DNA of 64,000 nt from Agromyces mediolanus (GCF_023715325.1 NZ_JAMBNX010000012.1:1-64000); one strand, 5' to 3'. Shown: positions 1 through 9,440, numbered from the stretch's first letter. Notes: generated by a model from the letters alone, not told the origin. Translations and numbers: made by a program.

Positions 1-96
1 CCGCCCGCCCGCGCGCGACGATGACGGTGGCCGGCCATAGACTCCGCCGTAGACTTGGAGGTCGAGCCGGCGCATCCCGCCGGGCAGGAGGAGACT

Positions 97-1125
97 GTGG
101 CGGCACGCACCGCGGCACGCGCCGCACCGAAGGCGAAGGCGGCCATCCCGCAGCTCGCGTGGAACGCCGTCCGGCCGGCCCCCGTCGTGCTCGTCGCCGG
201 CGCCGAAGACGTGCTCGCGGAGCGCGCGATCAGCATGCTCCGCGACTTCCTCCGTGCCGAAGACCCCGCGCTCGAGGTGAGCGACCTCGAAGCCGATGCC
301 TATCGTCGCGGCGAACTGTTGACGCTCGCGAGCCCGTCGTTGTTCGGTGAGCCGCGCCTCATCCGGGTCTCCGGGGTCGAGAAGGCGAGCGACGACTTCC
401 TGCTCGATGCGCTCGACTACCTCGAGCAGACCGCGGAATCGACGACGCTCGTGCTCCGCCACCGCAACGGCCAGCGCGGCAAGAAGCTGCTCGACGCCAT
501 CCGGGCGGGCACGGGCGGCGGTATCGAGATCGTCTGCGCCGAACTCAAGAAAGACGCCGAGAAGCAGGACTTCGCCGCCACGGAGTTCCGTGCTGCCGGG
601 CGAAAAGTGACCCCCGGCGCACTGCGCGCCCTCGTCGGGGCCTTCAGCGACGACCTCGCCGAACTCTCCGCCGCGTGCCGGCAGCTCATGGCCGACGCCC
701 CGGGCGACATCGACGAGAAGCTCGTCGCCAAGTACTACGGCGGCCGGGTCGAGACGACGGCGTTCACCGTCGCCGACGCCGCGATCGCCGGCCGGCACGG
801 CGAAGCGCTCATCGCCCTCCGGCACGCGCTCGACAGCGGGGCCGACCCCGTGCCGATCGTCGCCGCTTTCGCGATGAAGGTGCGCACCATGGCGAAGGTC
901 TCGGGGGCACGTGGCGGCGGTGCGCAGCTGGCATCGTCGCTCGGCATGGCCCCCTGGCAGGTCGATCGGGCGCGTCGGGACCTCGCCGGCTGGGACGACG
1001 CCGGCCTCGCCCGCACCATCGAGGCCCTCGCGACCACCGACGCGGCCGTGAAGGGCGCAGAACGCGACCCGGTGTTCGCGCTCGAACGGCTCGTCGGCAT
1101 CATCGCCTCGCGCGGCCGCGACTGA
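97..1125 (+). CDS. holA: DNA polymerase III subunit delta
   Basis: This is the clamp-loader subunit that opens the beta sliding clamp during replication. The 342-residue protein has the HolA layout: a degenerate AAA+ N-terminal domain (VVLVAGAEDVLAER near residue 30, then FGEPRLIRV) and a helical C-terminal domain ending in AERDPVFALERLV. I chose the GTG at 97 because AGGAGGAG lies at 86-93, five bases upstream. The frame stays open back to a TTG at 55, but that extension has no ribosome site and follows a TAGACT -10-like box at 50-55. It is followed by convergent rpsT, an arrangement common in bacteria. Function is confident; the exact start is slightly less so. Confidence 0.93.
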   Translation: MAARTAARAAPKAKAAIPQLAWNAVRPAPVVLVAGAEDVLAERAISMLRDFLRAEDPALEVSDLEADAYRRGELLTLASPSLFGEPRLIRVSGVEKASDDFLLDALDYLEQTAESTTLVLRHRNGQRGKKLLDAIRAGTGGGIEIVCAELKKDAEKQDFAATEFRAAGRKVTPGALRALVGAFSDDLAELSAACRQLMADAPGDIDEKLVAKYYGGRVETTAFTVADAAIAGRHGEALIALRHALDSGADPVPIVAAFAMKVRTMAKVSGARGGGAQLASSLGMAPWQVDRARRDLAGWDDAGLARTIEALATTDAAVKGAERDPVFALERLVGIIASRGRD

Positions 1126-1196
1126 TCCCCCTCAGCGCCCCGCCCCCTCAGCACACGCCCCGGCCCTGCCCACCCAGCACCCCCGGCCCCGCTGCA

Positions 1197-1269
1197 CGCG
1201 AGTTGCACGATGAATCGCTCGGCGCGCCACTCCGGATGGCGCTCCGAGCGATTCATCGTGCAACTCGCG
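1197..1269. repeat. Long perfect inverted repeat (26-bp arms)
   Basis: The arms at 1197-1222 and 1244-1269 are exact reverse complements, beginning CGCGAGTTGCACGATG. After one mismatch (1223/1243) the stem continues for six more pairs (1224-1229 with 1237-1242 region) around a loop near CTCCGGA. It sits between the ends of holA and rpsT, so it could act as a bidirectional terminator, but it has no T tract and is much longer than normal terminators. An extragenic palindromic element is the alternative. Confidence 0.85.
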
Positions 1270-1317
1270 CCCGCGACCGAACCGCCGTGGCACGCCGCCG
1301 AACGGGCCCGGGAACGA

Positions 1318-1345
1318 CGAAGGCCCCGCCGGAGCGGGGCCTTCG
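1318..1345 (-). terminator. rpsT terminator hairpin
   Basis: An 11-bp stem (1318-1328 with 1335-1345, CGAAGGCCCCG) with a short loop lies 17 bases past the rpsT stop on the minus strand. The T tract is weak (TCGTTCC), which is usual in high-GC actinobacteria. Confidence 0.7.
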
Positions 1346-1362
1346 AGGTGTGCTGCTGCGAC

Positions 1363-1623
1363 TCAGAGCGCGGCGGCCTGCTTCGCGATCGCCGACTTGC
1401 GGTTCGCGGCCTGGTTCTTGTGGATGACGCCCTTCGAGACGGCCTTGTCCAGCTTGCGGTTCGCGACGCGAACGGCGGCGGTCGCCTTGTCCTTGTCGCC
1501 ACCGGCGATCGCCTCGCGCGCAGCGCGGACGACGGTCTTGAGCTCGCTCTTGACGGCCTTGTTGCGCTCCTCGGCCTTGCGGTTGGTGCGGATGCGCTTG
1601 ATCTGCGACTTGATGTTTGCCAC
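1363..1623 (-). CDS. rpsT: 30S ribosomal protein S20
   Basis: Primary 16S rRNA-binding protein of the small ribosomal subunit. It has 86 residues, the family's usual length, and is Lys/Arg/Ala-rich. The start reads [20 protein letters not shown] and the conserved [15 protein letters not shown] lies near the C-terminus. The start is GTG at 1623, because the frame upstream lacks S20 similarity. The GAAAG about 8 bases upstream is a modest ribosome site. The gene converges on holA, and a hairpin terminator follows at 1318-1345. Confidence 0.97.
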   Translation of the reverse strand: MANIKSQIKRIRTNRKAEERNKAVKSELKTVVRAAREAIAGGDKDKATAAVRVANRKLDKAVSKGVIHKNQAANRKSAIAKQAAAL

Positions 1624-1772
1624 GTGGATTCTTTCGTTGTCGTGCGGTACGGGATGTGCCGCGAACGGTAGAGGGGCCGCCGCGACGTTTCGTGCGGGGT
1701 GGGACCCACACGCAAGCCAACAGGCAACGATACCAGCTCCCGGCTGGCTGCACCAAAGCGAGCAGGTGCGGC

Positions 1773-2555
1773 TCAGCCGGGAGACCGCGCGTCGCGCGCC
1801 GCGGTTCGCACGGCCGCCCGCCGCTCGAGTTCGGCGACGGCGCCGAGCACGACGGCCGTGAACGCCTCCGGGCGGCTGAGGCTCACGAGGTGGGTGGCGC
1901 CCGGCACCACGACGAGGCGGCCGTCCGTCACCGCGCGGGCCAGCCGGCGCTCCTCGAGCCGGAAATGGTCGAGCTGTCCGTTCACGAGCCACACCGGGCA
2001 GCGCACCGCCGAGAGGGAGGCCTCGAGATCGATCGTGCCGACCGCGGTGAGGGTGGGGCGCATGACGTCGAGCGCGACGCCACCGGCGACGACGTCGCGG
2101 GCCGCCGCGGGGGAGAGCATGAGCCGCACGAATCCGTCGTTCAGGGCCCGTCCGCGATCGGGCAGTCGGCCGATGGCCTCGGCCAGCGCCAGGTACCCCC
2201 GCAGGCCGGCGCCGCGGGGACGGGTACCGCACGACGCCGCGACGAGCCCGTCGAGGAGCTCCGGATGCCTCGCCGCGGTCTCGATCGCGAGGTAGCCACC
2301 GAGGCTCAGGCCGACGAGCAGCCGGGGGACCGCCGCCCCGTCCGCCGCCCCGCGTCCGTGCCCCTCGCGAAGCGCTTCAGCGATCGCGTCGATCGCGCCG
2401 TCCAGGGTGAACGGCTCGCCGATCCGGTCGCCGTGCCCCGGCAGGTCGATCGCCACCGCCTCGACGTCGTAGCGCGCGAGCGCCTCGAGCTGCGCGCGCC
2501 ACATCGTCGACGAGGTGCGGATGCCGTGCACGAGCACGACGCGGGCGCGGCCCAC
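1773..2555 (-). CDS. alpha/beta hydrolase
   Basis: A 260-residue alpha/beta-hydrolase-fold enzyme of unknown substrate. It shows the oxyanion-hole HG at residues 10-11, the nucleophile elbow GLSLGG (Ser84), an acid Asp196 (NGQLDHF) and a base His222 (GATHLV), so the triad looks intact. The GTG start lies two bases after the response regulator's stop, so it is probably the last, translationally coupled gene of the 4389-1773 operon. That link suggests a stress or envelope role but does not identify the substrate. Confidence 0.82.
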   Translation of the reverse strand: MGRARVVLVHGIRTSSTMWRAQLEALARYDVEAVAIDLPGHGDRIGEPFTLDGAIDAIAEALREGHGRGAADGAAVPRLLVGLSLGGYLAIETAARHPELLDGLVAASCGTRPRGAGLRGYLALAEAIGRLPDRGRALNDGFVRLMLSPAAARDVVAGGVALDVMRPTLTAVGTIDLEASLSAVRCPVWLVNGQLDHFRLEERRLARAVTDGRLVVVPGATHLVSLSRPEAFTAVVLGAVAELERRAAVRTAARDARSPG

Positions 2556-2557
2556 GC

Positions 2558-3178
2558 TCAGCCCGCCCTGATCGCACCGAGCTCGCGCGCCCGCGCGACC
2601 GCGGCTGTGCGGGACCCGACGTCGAGCTTCGTGAAGATGTGCACGAGATGGCTCTTCACGGTGGCCTCGCTGAGGAACAACGCCCGGCCGATCTCGCGGT
2701 TGGAGCGCCCCTCGGCGACGAGCGTCAGCACCTCGGCTTCGCGCGCGGTGAGGCGTTGCTCCGCCCCGTCGGCGGCGGCGAGCCGGGAGGACACGGCCGG
2801 GGCGAGCGCGGTCTCGCCCGCCGCCGCGAGCCGGACCGCGGCGAGGAGTTCCTCGGGTGGCGCGTCCTTCAGGAGGTAGCCGCTGGCGCCGGCCTCGATC
2901 GCGCCGAGGATGTCGGCGTCGGTGTCGTAGTTCGTCAGGACGAGCACCCGCGGCGCGGCGGGGAGGGCGCGGATGCGCCGGGTGGCCTCCGCACCTTGCA
3001 GCTCGCCCGGGAACTGGAGGTCCATGAGCACGAGGTCGACGCCGTCGCCGGCGAGCCGGACCGCCTCGGCCGCGGTGCCGGCCTCCGCCACGACGACGAG
3101 CTCCGGGTCGGCCTCGAGCATCGCCCGGATCCCGGCGCGGACGACGGGATGGTCGTCGGCGAGCATCAGCCGGATCAT
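2558..3178 (-). CDS. LuxR/NarL-family response regulator
   Basis: A 206-residue two-component DNA-binding regulator. The receiver domain carries the acidic pair DD at 8-9 and the phosphoacceptor Asp53 (VLMDLQFPG). A LuxR-type helix-turn-helix follows at about 143-195 (LTAREAEVL, SNREIG, SEATVKSH). The ATG overlaps the kinase stop in ATGA, so the pair is translationally coupled and almost certainly cognate. Target genes are unknown; the downstream hydrolase is one candidate. Confidence 0.93.
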   Translation of the reverse strand: MIRLMLADDHPVVRAGIRAMLEADPELVVVAEAGTAAEAVRLAGDGVDLVLMDLQFPGELQGAEATRRIRALPAAPRVLVLTNYDTDADILGAIEAGASGYLLKDAPPEELLAAVRLAAAGETALAPAVSSRLAAADGAEQRLTAREAEVLTLVAEGRSNREIGRALFLSEATVKSHLVHIFTKLDVGSRTAAVARARELGAIRAG

Positions 3179-4389
3179 GCGGGCACCACCGGGATGCGCA
3201 CGACGACGGCGGTGCCCTCGCCCGGTGCCGACTCGACGTCGGCGGTGCCGCCGAGCCGCTCGGCGCGGCGCCGGATCGCCGGGAGGCCGAATCCCTCGCC
3301 CGCCTCGGCCTTCCGAGGGTCGAAGCCGATGCCGTCGTCGACGACGTCGAGCGCGACCTCGTCGCCGAGGAAGCTCAGCGTGAGCTCGGCGTGCCTGGCC
3401 CGCGCATGTCCGACGACGTTCGCGAGCGAGCCCTGCGCGATTCGGAGGAGGGTCGCCTCGACCGCCATCGGCAGCGCGGTCGGCTCGCCGCTCGTCGAGA
3501 AGCTCGCCCGCACCGCGGCGCCCGACTGCTCGGCCTGCGCGTTCGCCGAGGCGACGAGGCGTTGCAGGGCGGCCGGCAGCCCGCGGCCGTCGAGCGGGGC
3601 AGGGGTGAGCTCGCGGATGAAGCGCCGCGTCTCCTGCAGGTTCTCCGCCGCCGTCTCACGGGCGAGTTCCAGGCGTTCGCGGGTGCGGTCGTCCTGCACG
3701 TCGCGCTCGGCCGCGTGGAGGAGCATCTGGATGCTCGACAGCCCCTGTGCGACGGTGTCGTGGATCTCGCGGGCGAGCCGTTCGCGCTCGGCTTTGGTGC
3801 CCGCCTCCCGGCTCGCCGCGGCGAGCTCCTCGCGCGTGGCCATGAGATCGAGGATGAGCGCCTGGCGTTCCCGGGTCTCCTGGGCCATCGCGCGATAGCC
3901 GAGTCCGATGACGATCGCGACCCCGGCGCTGATGAACGGGCCGAGCACGCTCCCTGGCTCGAAACCGAGGTGCATCGTCGTGCTGGCCACGGAGATCGCG
4001 AAGGTGACGATCACGAGGGGCACGGCGATGGAGGCGGCGAGCACGTGCAGTTCGAGGAAGAAGAGCGGGAACGCGAGGAACGCCGCATCGGGCGTGAGTA
4101 CGCTGAGCGCCGCCCAGAGCGCGAGCAGGCCGATGAGCCAGAGCACTCGCGCCCACACCGGGAGGTGCCGGTGCGCGGCGGCGACGCCCGCGCCGTACCA
4201 GGCGAGGAACACGATCGAGAGCACCGTGACGGGCACCTCGAGCCCGTCGTCCGCGACGAGCGCCCGGATCACGACGAAGAGCGTGAGCCCGACGACGAGC
4301 ACGTGGAGCCCGGCGCGGAGCGCGATGAACACCGGGCGCAGCGCGGAGGGCTGCACCCGCGCTTCTGCGGGGGCTTCGAGCACGGCCAT
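3175..4389 (-). CDS. sensor histidine kinase (HisKA_3 / NarL type)
   Basis: A 404-residue membrane kinase. Roughly five or six hydrophobic segments between residues 20 and 165 form the sensor. They are followed by a coiled linker, the HisKA_3 box REIHDTVAQGLS with phosphoacceptor His210, and a HATPase_c domain ending near VRIPVVPA. There is no large extracellular domain, so an intramembrane signal is likely. I chose the ATG at 4389 (GAGG upstream); an in-frame start at 4455 would add 22 unlikely residues and run into the lepA control region. Confidence 0.9.
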   Translation of the reverse strand: MAVLEAPAEARVQPSALRPVFIALRAGLHVLVVGLTLFVVIRALVADDGLEVPVTVLSIVFLAWYGAGVAAAHRHLPVWARVLWLIGLLALWAALSVLTPDAAFLAFPLFFLELHVLAASIAVPLVIVTFAISVASTTMHLGFEPGSVLGPFISAGVAIVIGLGYRAMAQETRERQALILDLMATREELAAASREAGTKAERERLAREIHDTVAQGLSSIQMLLHAAERDVQDDRTRERLELARETAAENLQETRRFIRELTPAPLDGRGLPAALQRLVASANAQAEQSGAAVRASFSTSGEPTALPMAVEATLLRIAQGSLANVVGHARARHAELTLSFLGDEVALDVVDDGIGFDPRKAEAGEGFGLPAIRRRAERLGGTADVESAPGEGTAVVVRIPVVPA

Positions 4390-4457
4390 GATGGGCCTCA
4401 GCGTAGCCCCGGCGGCCTGACCGGGGCATCCGTCGAAAGTCGCACCCGAAGTCATGG

Positions 4458-4463
4458 GAGAAT
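4458..4463 (+). promoter_or_regulatory. -10 box of a probable leaderless lepA promoter
   Basis: GAGAAT ends six bases before the lepA ATG at 4470, the spacing expected if transcription starts at the start codon. The overlapping GGGAG could instead act as a ribosome site. Confidence 0.45.
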
Positions 4464-4469
4464 CGACCG

Positions 4470-6344
4470 ATGTCTCCGAGAGCTGTGAACCCGCCGGTGC
4501 CTGCTGCCACCGACCCCGCGCTGATCCGCAACTTCTGCATCATCGCGCACATCGACCACGGCAAGTCGACCCTCGCCGACCGCATGCTGCAGATCACGGG
4601 GATCGTCTCCGACCGGGACATGCGGGCGCAGTACCTCGACCGGATGGACATCGAGCGCGAGCGCGGCATCACCATCAAGAGCCAGGCCGTCCGCATGCCG
4701 TGGGCGGTCGCCGACGACACCGGTCGCGATGTCGCGTACGCGCTGAACATGATCGACACCCCGGGGCACGTCGACTTCAGCTACGAGGTCTCGCGCTCGC
4801 TCGCCGCGTGCGAGGGGGCGATCCTGCTCGTCGACGCGGCGCAGGGGATCGAGGCGCAGACGCTCGCGAACCTCTACCTGGCGCTCGAGAACGACCTCGA
4901 GATCATCCCGGTGCTGAACAAGATCGACCTGCCCGCCGCCGAGCCGGAGAAGTACGCGCGCGAGCTCGCCGACCTCATCGGCGGCTCACCCGACGACGTG
5001 ATGAAGGTCTCGGGCAAGACCGGTCTCGGCGTCGAGGCGCTCCTCGACCGCGTCGTGCAGCGCATCCCGGCCCCGGTCGGCGATGCCACCGCCCCGCCGC
5101 GGGCGATGATCTTCGACTCCGTCTACGACAGCTACCGCGGCGTCGTCACCTACGTGCGCATGGTCGACGGGCAGCTGAACCCGCGCGAGCGCATCCAGAT
5201 GATGTCGACCAAGGCGACGCACGAGATCCTCGAGATCGGCGTGAGCGCGCCCGAGCCGACCCCCAGCAAGGGCCTCGGCGTGGGCGAGGTCGGCTACCTC
5301 ATCACGGGCGTGAAGGACGTGCGCCAGTCCAAGGTGGGCGACACGGTCACCACCGCGGTGAAGCCGGCCGCCGAAGCCCTCGACGGCTACACCGAGCCGC
5401 TGCCGATGGTCTTCTCCGGGCTGTACCCGATCGACGGCAGCGACTACCCGGAGCTGCGCGAGGCCCTCGACAAGCTGAAGCTCTCGGATGCCGCGCTCGT
5501 CTACGAGCCCGAGACCTCGGTGGCGCTCGGCTTCGGCTTCCGTGCCGGCTTCCTGGGGCTCCTGCACCTCGAGATCGTCACCGAGCGGCTCCGCCGGGAG
5601 TTCGGTCTCGACATCATCGCGACCGCCCCCTCGGTGGTCTACGAGGTCACGACGGAAGACAAGAAGACGGTCACCGTCACGAACCCGAGCGAGTTCCCGA
5701 CGGGCGCCAAGATCGCCGAGGTGCGCGAGCCGATGGTGAAGGCCGCGATCCTCGCGCCGAAGGACTACGTCGGCACGATCATGGAACTGTGCCAGTCACG
5801 ACGCGGCACCCTGCTCGGCATGGAGTACCTCGGTGAGGACCGTGTCGAGATCCGCTACGACATGCCGCTCGGCGAGATCGTGTTCGACTTCTTCGACCAC
5901 CTGAAGTCGAAGACCGCCGGCTACGCCTCGCTCGACTACGAGCCCTCCGGCGACCAGGCGGCCGACCTCGTGAAGGTCGACATCCTGCTCCAGGGCGAGC
6001 AGGTCGACGCGTTCAGCGCCATCGTGCACCGCGACAAGGCGTACGCCTACGGCGTGCTGATGACCGGGCGGCTCCGCGAGCTCATCCCGCGCCAGCAGTT
6101 CGAGGTGCCGATCCAGGCGGCGATCGGCGCCCGCATCATCGCGCGCGAGTCCATCCGGGCCATGCGCAAGGACGTCCTCGCGAAGTGCTACGGCGGCGAC
6201 ATCAGCCGCAAGCGCAAGCTCCTCGAGAAGCAGAAGGAGGGCAAGAAGCGCATGAAGATGGTCGGCCGCGTCGAGGTCCCCCAGGAGGCGTTCATCGCCG
6301 CGCTCTCGGGCGACACCGAGTCCAAGGACTCCAAGAAGAAGTAG
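4470..6344 (+). CDS. lepA: Elongation factor 4 (LepA)
   Basis: Ribosome-dependent GTPase that back-translocates stalled ribosomes or helps initiation. The 624 residues run from the G1 motif AHIDHGKST through RGITIKSQ (G2), DTPGHVDF (G3), NKIDLP (G4) and SGKTG (G5) to the LepA-specific C-terminal domain ([25 protein letters not shown]). Length and motifs match bacterial LepA over the whole protein. The next gene follows after ten bases, so lepA, the DUF1990 gene and hemW probably form one operon. Confidence 0.97.
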   Translation: MSPRAVNPPVPAATDPALIRNFCIIAHIDHGKSTLADRMLQITGIVSDRDMRAQYLDRMDIERERGITIKSQAVRMPWAVADDTGRDVAYALNMIDTPGHVDFSYEVSRSLAACEGAILLVDAAQGIEAQTLANLYLALENDLEIIPVLNKIDLPAAEPEKYARELADLIGGSPDDVMKVSGKTGLGVEALLDRVVQRIPAPVGDATAPPRAMIFDSVYDSYRGVVTYVRMVDGQLNPRERIQMMSTKATHEILEIGVSAPEPTPSKGLGVGEVGYLITGVKDVRQSKVGDTVTTAVKPAAEALDGYTEPLPMVFSGLYPIDGSDYPELREALDKLKLSDAALVYEPETSVALGFGFRAGFLGLLHLEIVTERLRREFGLDIIATAPSVVYEVTTEDKKTVTVTNPSEFPTGAKIAEVREPMVKAAILAPKDYVGTIMELCQSRRGTLLGMEYLGEDRVEIRYDMPLGEIVFDFFDHLKSKTAGYASLDYEPSGDQAADLVKVDILLQGEQVDAFSAIVHRDKAYAYGVLMTGRLRELIPRQQFEVPIQAAIGARIIARESIRAMRKDVLAKCYGGDISRKRKLLEKQKEGKKRMKMVGRVEVPQEAFIAALSGDTESKDSKKK

Positions 6345-6354
6345 GGAGCGCGTC

Positions 6355-6999
6355 ATGAAGCGACGGAGCTCGTTCACCGACCAGTCGGTGACGTACGGGG
6401 CGATCGGGGCCACGCAGGCCCCCGATCTCCTCCGCTACCCGCCGGAGGGGTACCGCCCGGCGGAGGACAGCGTGAAGATCGGCTCGGGGCGCGAGCGCTT
6501 CGACAAGGCCGCGGAGGAGCTGATGACCTGGGGCGTCCAGCGCGGCGCCGGATTCGAGGTGCTCGACGTCACCGCCGGCACCGGCACCCAGTACACCGGC
6601 ATCGCCTACGACGGCGAAGGGACGCCCGCGGCGGGTGCGCAGCCGCACACCGAGCAGCGTTTCGCCGCCGACGGCACGCCGTACCTCGCCGCGGGGATGA
6701 CCGCAACGCTGCGCTCGCAGCGCCGGTTCGGGCACCACGACACGCAGGTGCTCGTGGTCTACGTCATCGACGAGCCCGACCGCATCGGCTTCGCCTACGG
6801 CACCACCGGCGGCGGCGAGGAGAGCGGCGAGGAGTCGTTCGTGCTCGAGCGCCGTGAGGACGACAGCGTGTGGCTCACGATCCGCTCGGTGCTGCAGACC
6901 GCGGGCGGCGCGCGCGCCGTCGTCGCGCCGGCTGTGCGCCGGCGTCGCCGCGAGCTCACCCAGCGGGAGCTGCGCGCGCTGCACCCCGCCTTCGTCTGA
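6355..6999 (+). CDS. DUF1990 family protein
   Basis: A 214-residue cytosolic protein of the DUF1990 family. The recognisable pieces are the N-terminal LTYG-like SVTYGAIG, FDKAAEELMTWGVQRGAGFEV, and the C-terminal RRRRELTQRELRALHPAF. No biochemical role is established for the family to my knowledge. The ribosome site AGGGAG lies about ten bases before the ATG. The gene sits between lepA and hemW with gaps of ten and three bases, so it should be cotranscribed with both. Confidence 0.8.
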   Translation: MKRRSSFTDQSVTYGAIGATQAPDLLRYPPEGYRPAEDSVKIGSGRERFDKAAEELMTWGVQRGAGFEVLDVTAGTGTQYTGIAYDGEGTPAAGAQPHTEQRFAADGTPYLAAGMTATLRSQRRFGHHDTQVLVVYVIDEPDRIGFAYGTTGGGEESGEESFVLERREDDSVWLTIRSVLQTAGGARAVVAPAVRRRRRELTQRELRALHPAFV

Positions 7000-7002
7000 G
7001 CC

Positions 7003-8226
7003 GTGGCCGGACCGCTGCCGATCGGCGACCCCGCGCCGCCTGACGGGCTCCTGCCCGCGCAGTCGGTCGATGGCGCCGCCGACCGCGCGCTCGGGCTCTA
7101 CGTGCACGTGCCGTTCTGCCGGGTGCGCTGCGGGTACTGCGACTTCAACACCTACACCGCGGGCGAGCTGCGCGGGGTGAAGCAGGCCGACTACGCCGAG
7201 CAGGCGGTCGGCGAGCTGCGCTTCGCCGCGGCGGCGCTCGAGGCTTCCGCGCTCCCGGCCCGCGAGCTCAGCACCGTGTTCTTCGGGGGCGGAACCCCGA
7301 CGCTGCTCCCGGCGGCCCAGCTGGTCGGCGTGCTCGCGGCCGCTCGACGTGAGTTCGGCATCCAGCCCGGCGCCGAGGTGACGACCGAGGCGAACCCGGA
7401 CTCGGTGGACGCCGCGTACCTCGCCGAGCTCCGCGCGGGCGGTTTCACGCGCGTCTCCTTCGGCATGCAGTCCGCGGTGCCGAGCGTGCTCGCCACCCTG
7501 GACCGCACCCACGACCCCGCCAGAGTTCCGCTCGTCGTCGAATGGGCGCGCGAGGCGGGGCTCGACGTCAGCCTCGACCTGATCTACTCGACCCCGGGGG
7601 AGCGGCTCGCGGACTGGCGCACGAGCCTCGAGGCGGCGATCGCCGCCTCACCCGACCACCTGAGCGCCTACTCCCTCATCGTGGAGGACGGCACGAAGCT
7701 CGCCCGCCAGGTGCGCCGCGGCGAGCTGCCAGCACCCGACGACGACCTCGCGGCGGACATGTACGAGCTCGCCGACGAACTGCTCGGCGGGGCGGGCTTC
7801 GCGTGGTACGAGGTCAGCAACTGGGCGCGCGGCGACGAGCACCGCTCTCGGCACAACCTCGGCTATTGGCGGGGCGACGACTGGTGGGGCGTCGGGCCCG
7901 GCGCGCACAGCCACGTCGGCGGTGTGCGCTGGTGGAACGCGAAGCACCCGGCCGCCTACGCCGAGCGGATCGCGGCGGGAGTCTCTCCCGCCGTCGGTCG
8001 CGAGACGCTCGACGCGGCGACGCGCGAGACCGAGCGGGTGCTGCTCGGCACCAGGATCCGTGAGGGGCTCGAGATCGCCTCGCTCCCGGAGGCGGGGCGC
8101 TCCGCGGTCGCCGGCCTCATCGCCGACGAGCTCGTCGAGCCGAGGGCGGCGCTCGCCGGTCGGCTGACGCTCAGCCGTCGCGGTCGGCTGCTCGCGGACG
8201 CGGTGGTCCGGCGGCTGCTCGACTGA
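7003..8226 (+). CDS. hemW: Radical SAM heme chaperone HemW
   Basis: A HemN-like radical SAM protein that binds heme and delivers it to hemoproteins. The cluster motif CxxxCxxC is present at Cys39, Cys43 and Cys46 (VPFCRVRCGYCDF), followed by FFGGGTPTLL and a C-terminal HemN domain. The family lacks the extra Cys of true coproporphyrinogen dehydrogenase, and the fourth residue after the motif here is Phe, which fits HemW. It starts with GTG three bases past the previous stop; 407 residues is typical. A hairpin terminator follows. Confidence 0.9.
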   Translation: MAGPLPIGDPAPPDGLLPAQSVDGAADRALGLYVHVPFCRVRCGYCDFNTYTAGELRGVKQADYAEQAVGELRFAAAALEASALPARELSTVFFGGGTPTLLPAAQLVGVLAAARREFGIQPGAEVTTEANPDSVDAAYLAELRAGGFTRVSFGMQSAVPSVLATLDRTHDPARVPLVVEWAREAGLDVSLDLIYSTPGERLADWRTSLEAAIAASPDHLSAYSLIVEDGTKLARQVRRGELPAPDDDLAADMYELADELLGGAGFAWYEVSNWARGDEHRSRHNLGYWRGDDWWGVGPGAHSHVGGVRWWNAKHPAAYAERIAAGVSPAVGRETLDAATRETERVLLGTRIREGLEIASLPEAGRSAVAGLIADELVEPRAALAGRLTLSRRGRLLADAVVRRLLD

Positions 8227-8248
8227 GCTCGGGTGGCGCCGGAACGCC

Positions 8249-8283
8249 GAATCGCCCGCCTCCGCGGGGGAGACGGGCGATTC
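8249..8283. terminator. Bidirectional terminator between hemW and a DUF4870 gene
   Basis: The arms GAATCGCCCG (8249-8258) and CGGGCGATTC (8274-8283) pair perfectly. They lie between two convergent genes, so one hairpin can stop transcription from both sides. Confidence 0.75.
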
Positions 8284-8296
8284 GAGGATGCTTCGA

Positions 8297-8716
8297 TCAG
8301 CTCACGAACTTGATCGACATCGGGTAGACGTAGGGCTGGCCCTGGTTCGCCTTGATGGCGGCGATGATGCTGAACACGATCACCACGATGGCGACCGCGA
8401 TGAGCACGAAGAAGCCGATGATGACGATGGACAGGATGCCGCCGACCACGCTCGCGATGAGCATGGTGAGCTGGAAGTTCAGCGCCGTCGCGGTGTGCGC
8501 GCGCACGAACGGGCCCTTGTCCTTCAGCAGCAGGTAGCCGAGCAGCGCCGGGATGAAGCCGAAGAAGATGCCGCCGATGTGCACGAGCGTCGCCCAGAGC
8601 TTCTCATCGGCCGGGCTGAGCGGCTGCGACTGCTGGTAGGGGCTGCCGGGCGGCGGGGCCGGCGGGCCGGGAGGCGGCGGCGTCGGCGGGGTCGGTGGGG
8701 TGGGCACGTCGGTCAT
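8297..8716 (-). CDS. DUF4870 membrane protein
   Basis: A 139-residue membrane protein. A Pro-rich cytoplasmic N-terminus (PTPPTPPPPGPPAPPP) precedes a DUF4870 domain with about three hydrophobic segments: the first around HIGGIFFGFIPALLGYLLLKD, then two within LNFQLTMLIASVVGGILSIV and beyond. A strong AGGAGG site lies ahead of the ATG at 8716. A paralogue with the same plan lies directly upstream at 8852-9259, so this is a tandem duplication. Function of the family is unknown. Confidence 0.8.
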   Translation of the reverse strand: MTDVPTPPTPPTPPPPGPPAPPPGSPYQQSQPLSPADEKLWATLVHIGGIFFGFIPALLGYLLLKDKGPFVRAHTATALNFQLTMLIASVVGGILSIVIIGFFVLIAVAIVVIVFSIIAAIKANQGQPYVYPMSIKFVS

Positions 8717-8780
8717 GGAAGGCCTCCTGGCTGCACCGCCTGCGCGGTGGGATGGTCGGACGCCTCCATGGTGGCAGAAA

Positions 8781-8816
8781 CGGCGCGCCGGACGGAAGGG
8801 CCCGTCCGGCGCGCCG
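8781..8816 (-). terminator. Terminator hairpin between the two DUF4870 genes
   Basis: A perfect 15-bp stem (8781-8795 with 8802-8816, CGGCGCGCCGGACGG) has a six-base loop. On the minus strand it is followed by GTTTCTG, so it should end transcription of the upstream DUF4870 gene. Confidence 0.75.
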
Positions 8817-8851
8817 CCGGTGCTGCTGCGGCCTGGAGCGGCCGGGGTCGA

Positions 8852-9259
8852 CTACTTGATGAGGCGGAGGGCGAAGGGGTAGCGGTAGTGCTGGCCGTCC
8901 TTCACGCGCAGGAACGCGATGATCGAGAAGACGATCGAGATGACCCAGACGGCGAGCGAGATGAGGCCGCCGATGAGGATGATCGAGAGCACGGCGCCGA
9001 TGACGTAGCCGATGAGCATCGTGATCTGGAAGTTCAGCGCCTCCTTCGCCTCGACGTTCGTGAACTGGCCGCGGTCCTTGAAGACGAGCCAGATGATGAG
9101 CGAGGGCAGGAAGCCGAGGATGCCGCCCAGGTGGGCGAACGAGGCCCACTGGATGTCCTGGTCCTGCGGGAGCGGCCCGGCGGTGGCGGCCGGCTGCGGG
9201 GGGACGGGCTGCTGGGGCGGCACGTTCGGGTCGGGCGTCTGTGCGTTGGGGTCGGTCAT
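8852..9259 (-). CDS. DUF4870 membrane protein (paralogue)
   Basis: A 135-residue protein with a Pro/Gln-rich cytoplasmic tail (about residues 1-30) and a DUF4870 membrane domain (WASFAHLGGILGFLP, EALNFQITMLIGYVIG, LAVWVISIVFSIIAFLRVKDG). It shares the order of motifs and the C-terminal GQxYxYP with the neighbour at 8297-8716 but differs in most loops. A terminator separates the two, so each is probably expressed separately. Role unknown. Confidence 0.8.
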   Translation of the reverse strand: MTDPNAQTPDPNVPPQQPVPPQPAATAGPLPQDQDIQWASFAHLGGILGFLPSLIIWLVFKDRGQFTNVEAKEALNFQITMLIGYVIGAVLSIILIGGLISLAVWVISIVFSIIAFLRVKDGQHYRYPFALRLIK

Positions 9260-9389
9260 GGCGATGCCTTTCGGGGCTGGGGATCGGCCGCGGCTCGTGC
9301 TGACCCGTTCGGGGGACGGCTCGCGGACTCGGGATCACCGTAGCGCCGCGCGTTGGGCGTCGCAACGCCCGCGGCGCAGGATGTCGCGA

Positions 9390-9395
9390 TAGGAT
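9390..9395 (+). promoter_or_regulatory. Candidate hrcA -10 box
   Basis: TAGGAT directly abuts the CIRCE element, so bound HrcA would cover the expected transcription start. No convincing -35 box is visible at the usual distance. Confidence 0.45.
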
Positions 9396-9421
9396 TGGCA
9401 CTCGAAGAACACGAGTGCCAA
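9395..9421 (+). promoter_or_regulatory. CIRCE element (HrcA operator)
   Basis: TTGGCACTC, nine bases, then GAGTGCCAA: a perfect 9-9-9 inverted repeat close to the CIRCE consensus TTAGCACTC-N9-GAGTGCTAA. It sits 19 bases before the hrcA start, so HrcA should repress its own operon and heat should release it. Confidence 0.93.
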
Positions 9422-9440
9422 CATGCGGGAGGAGGGGCAG

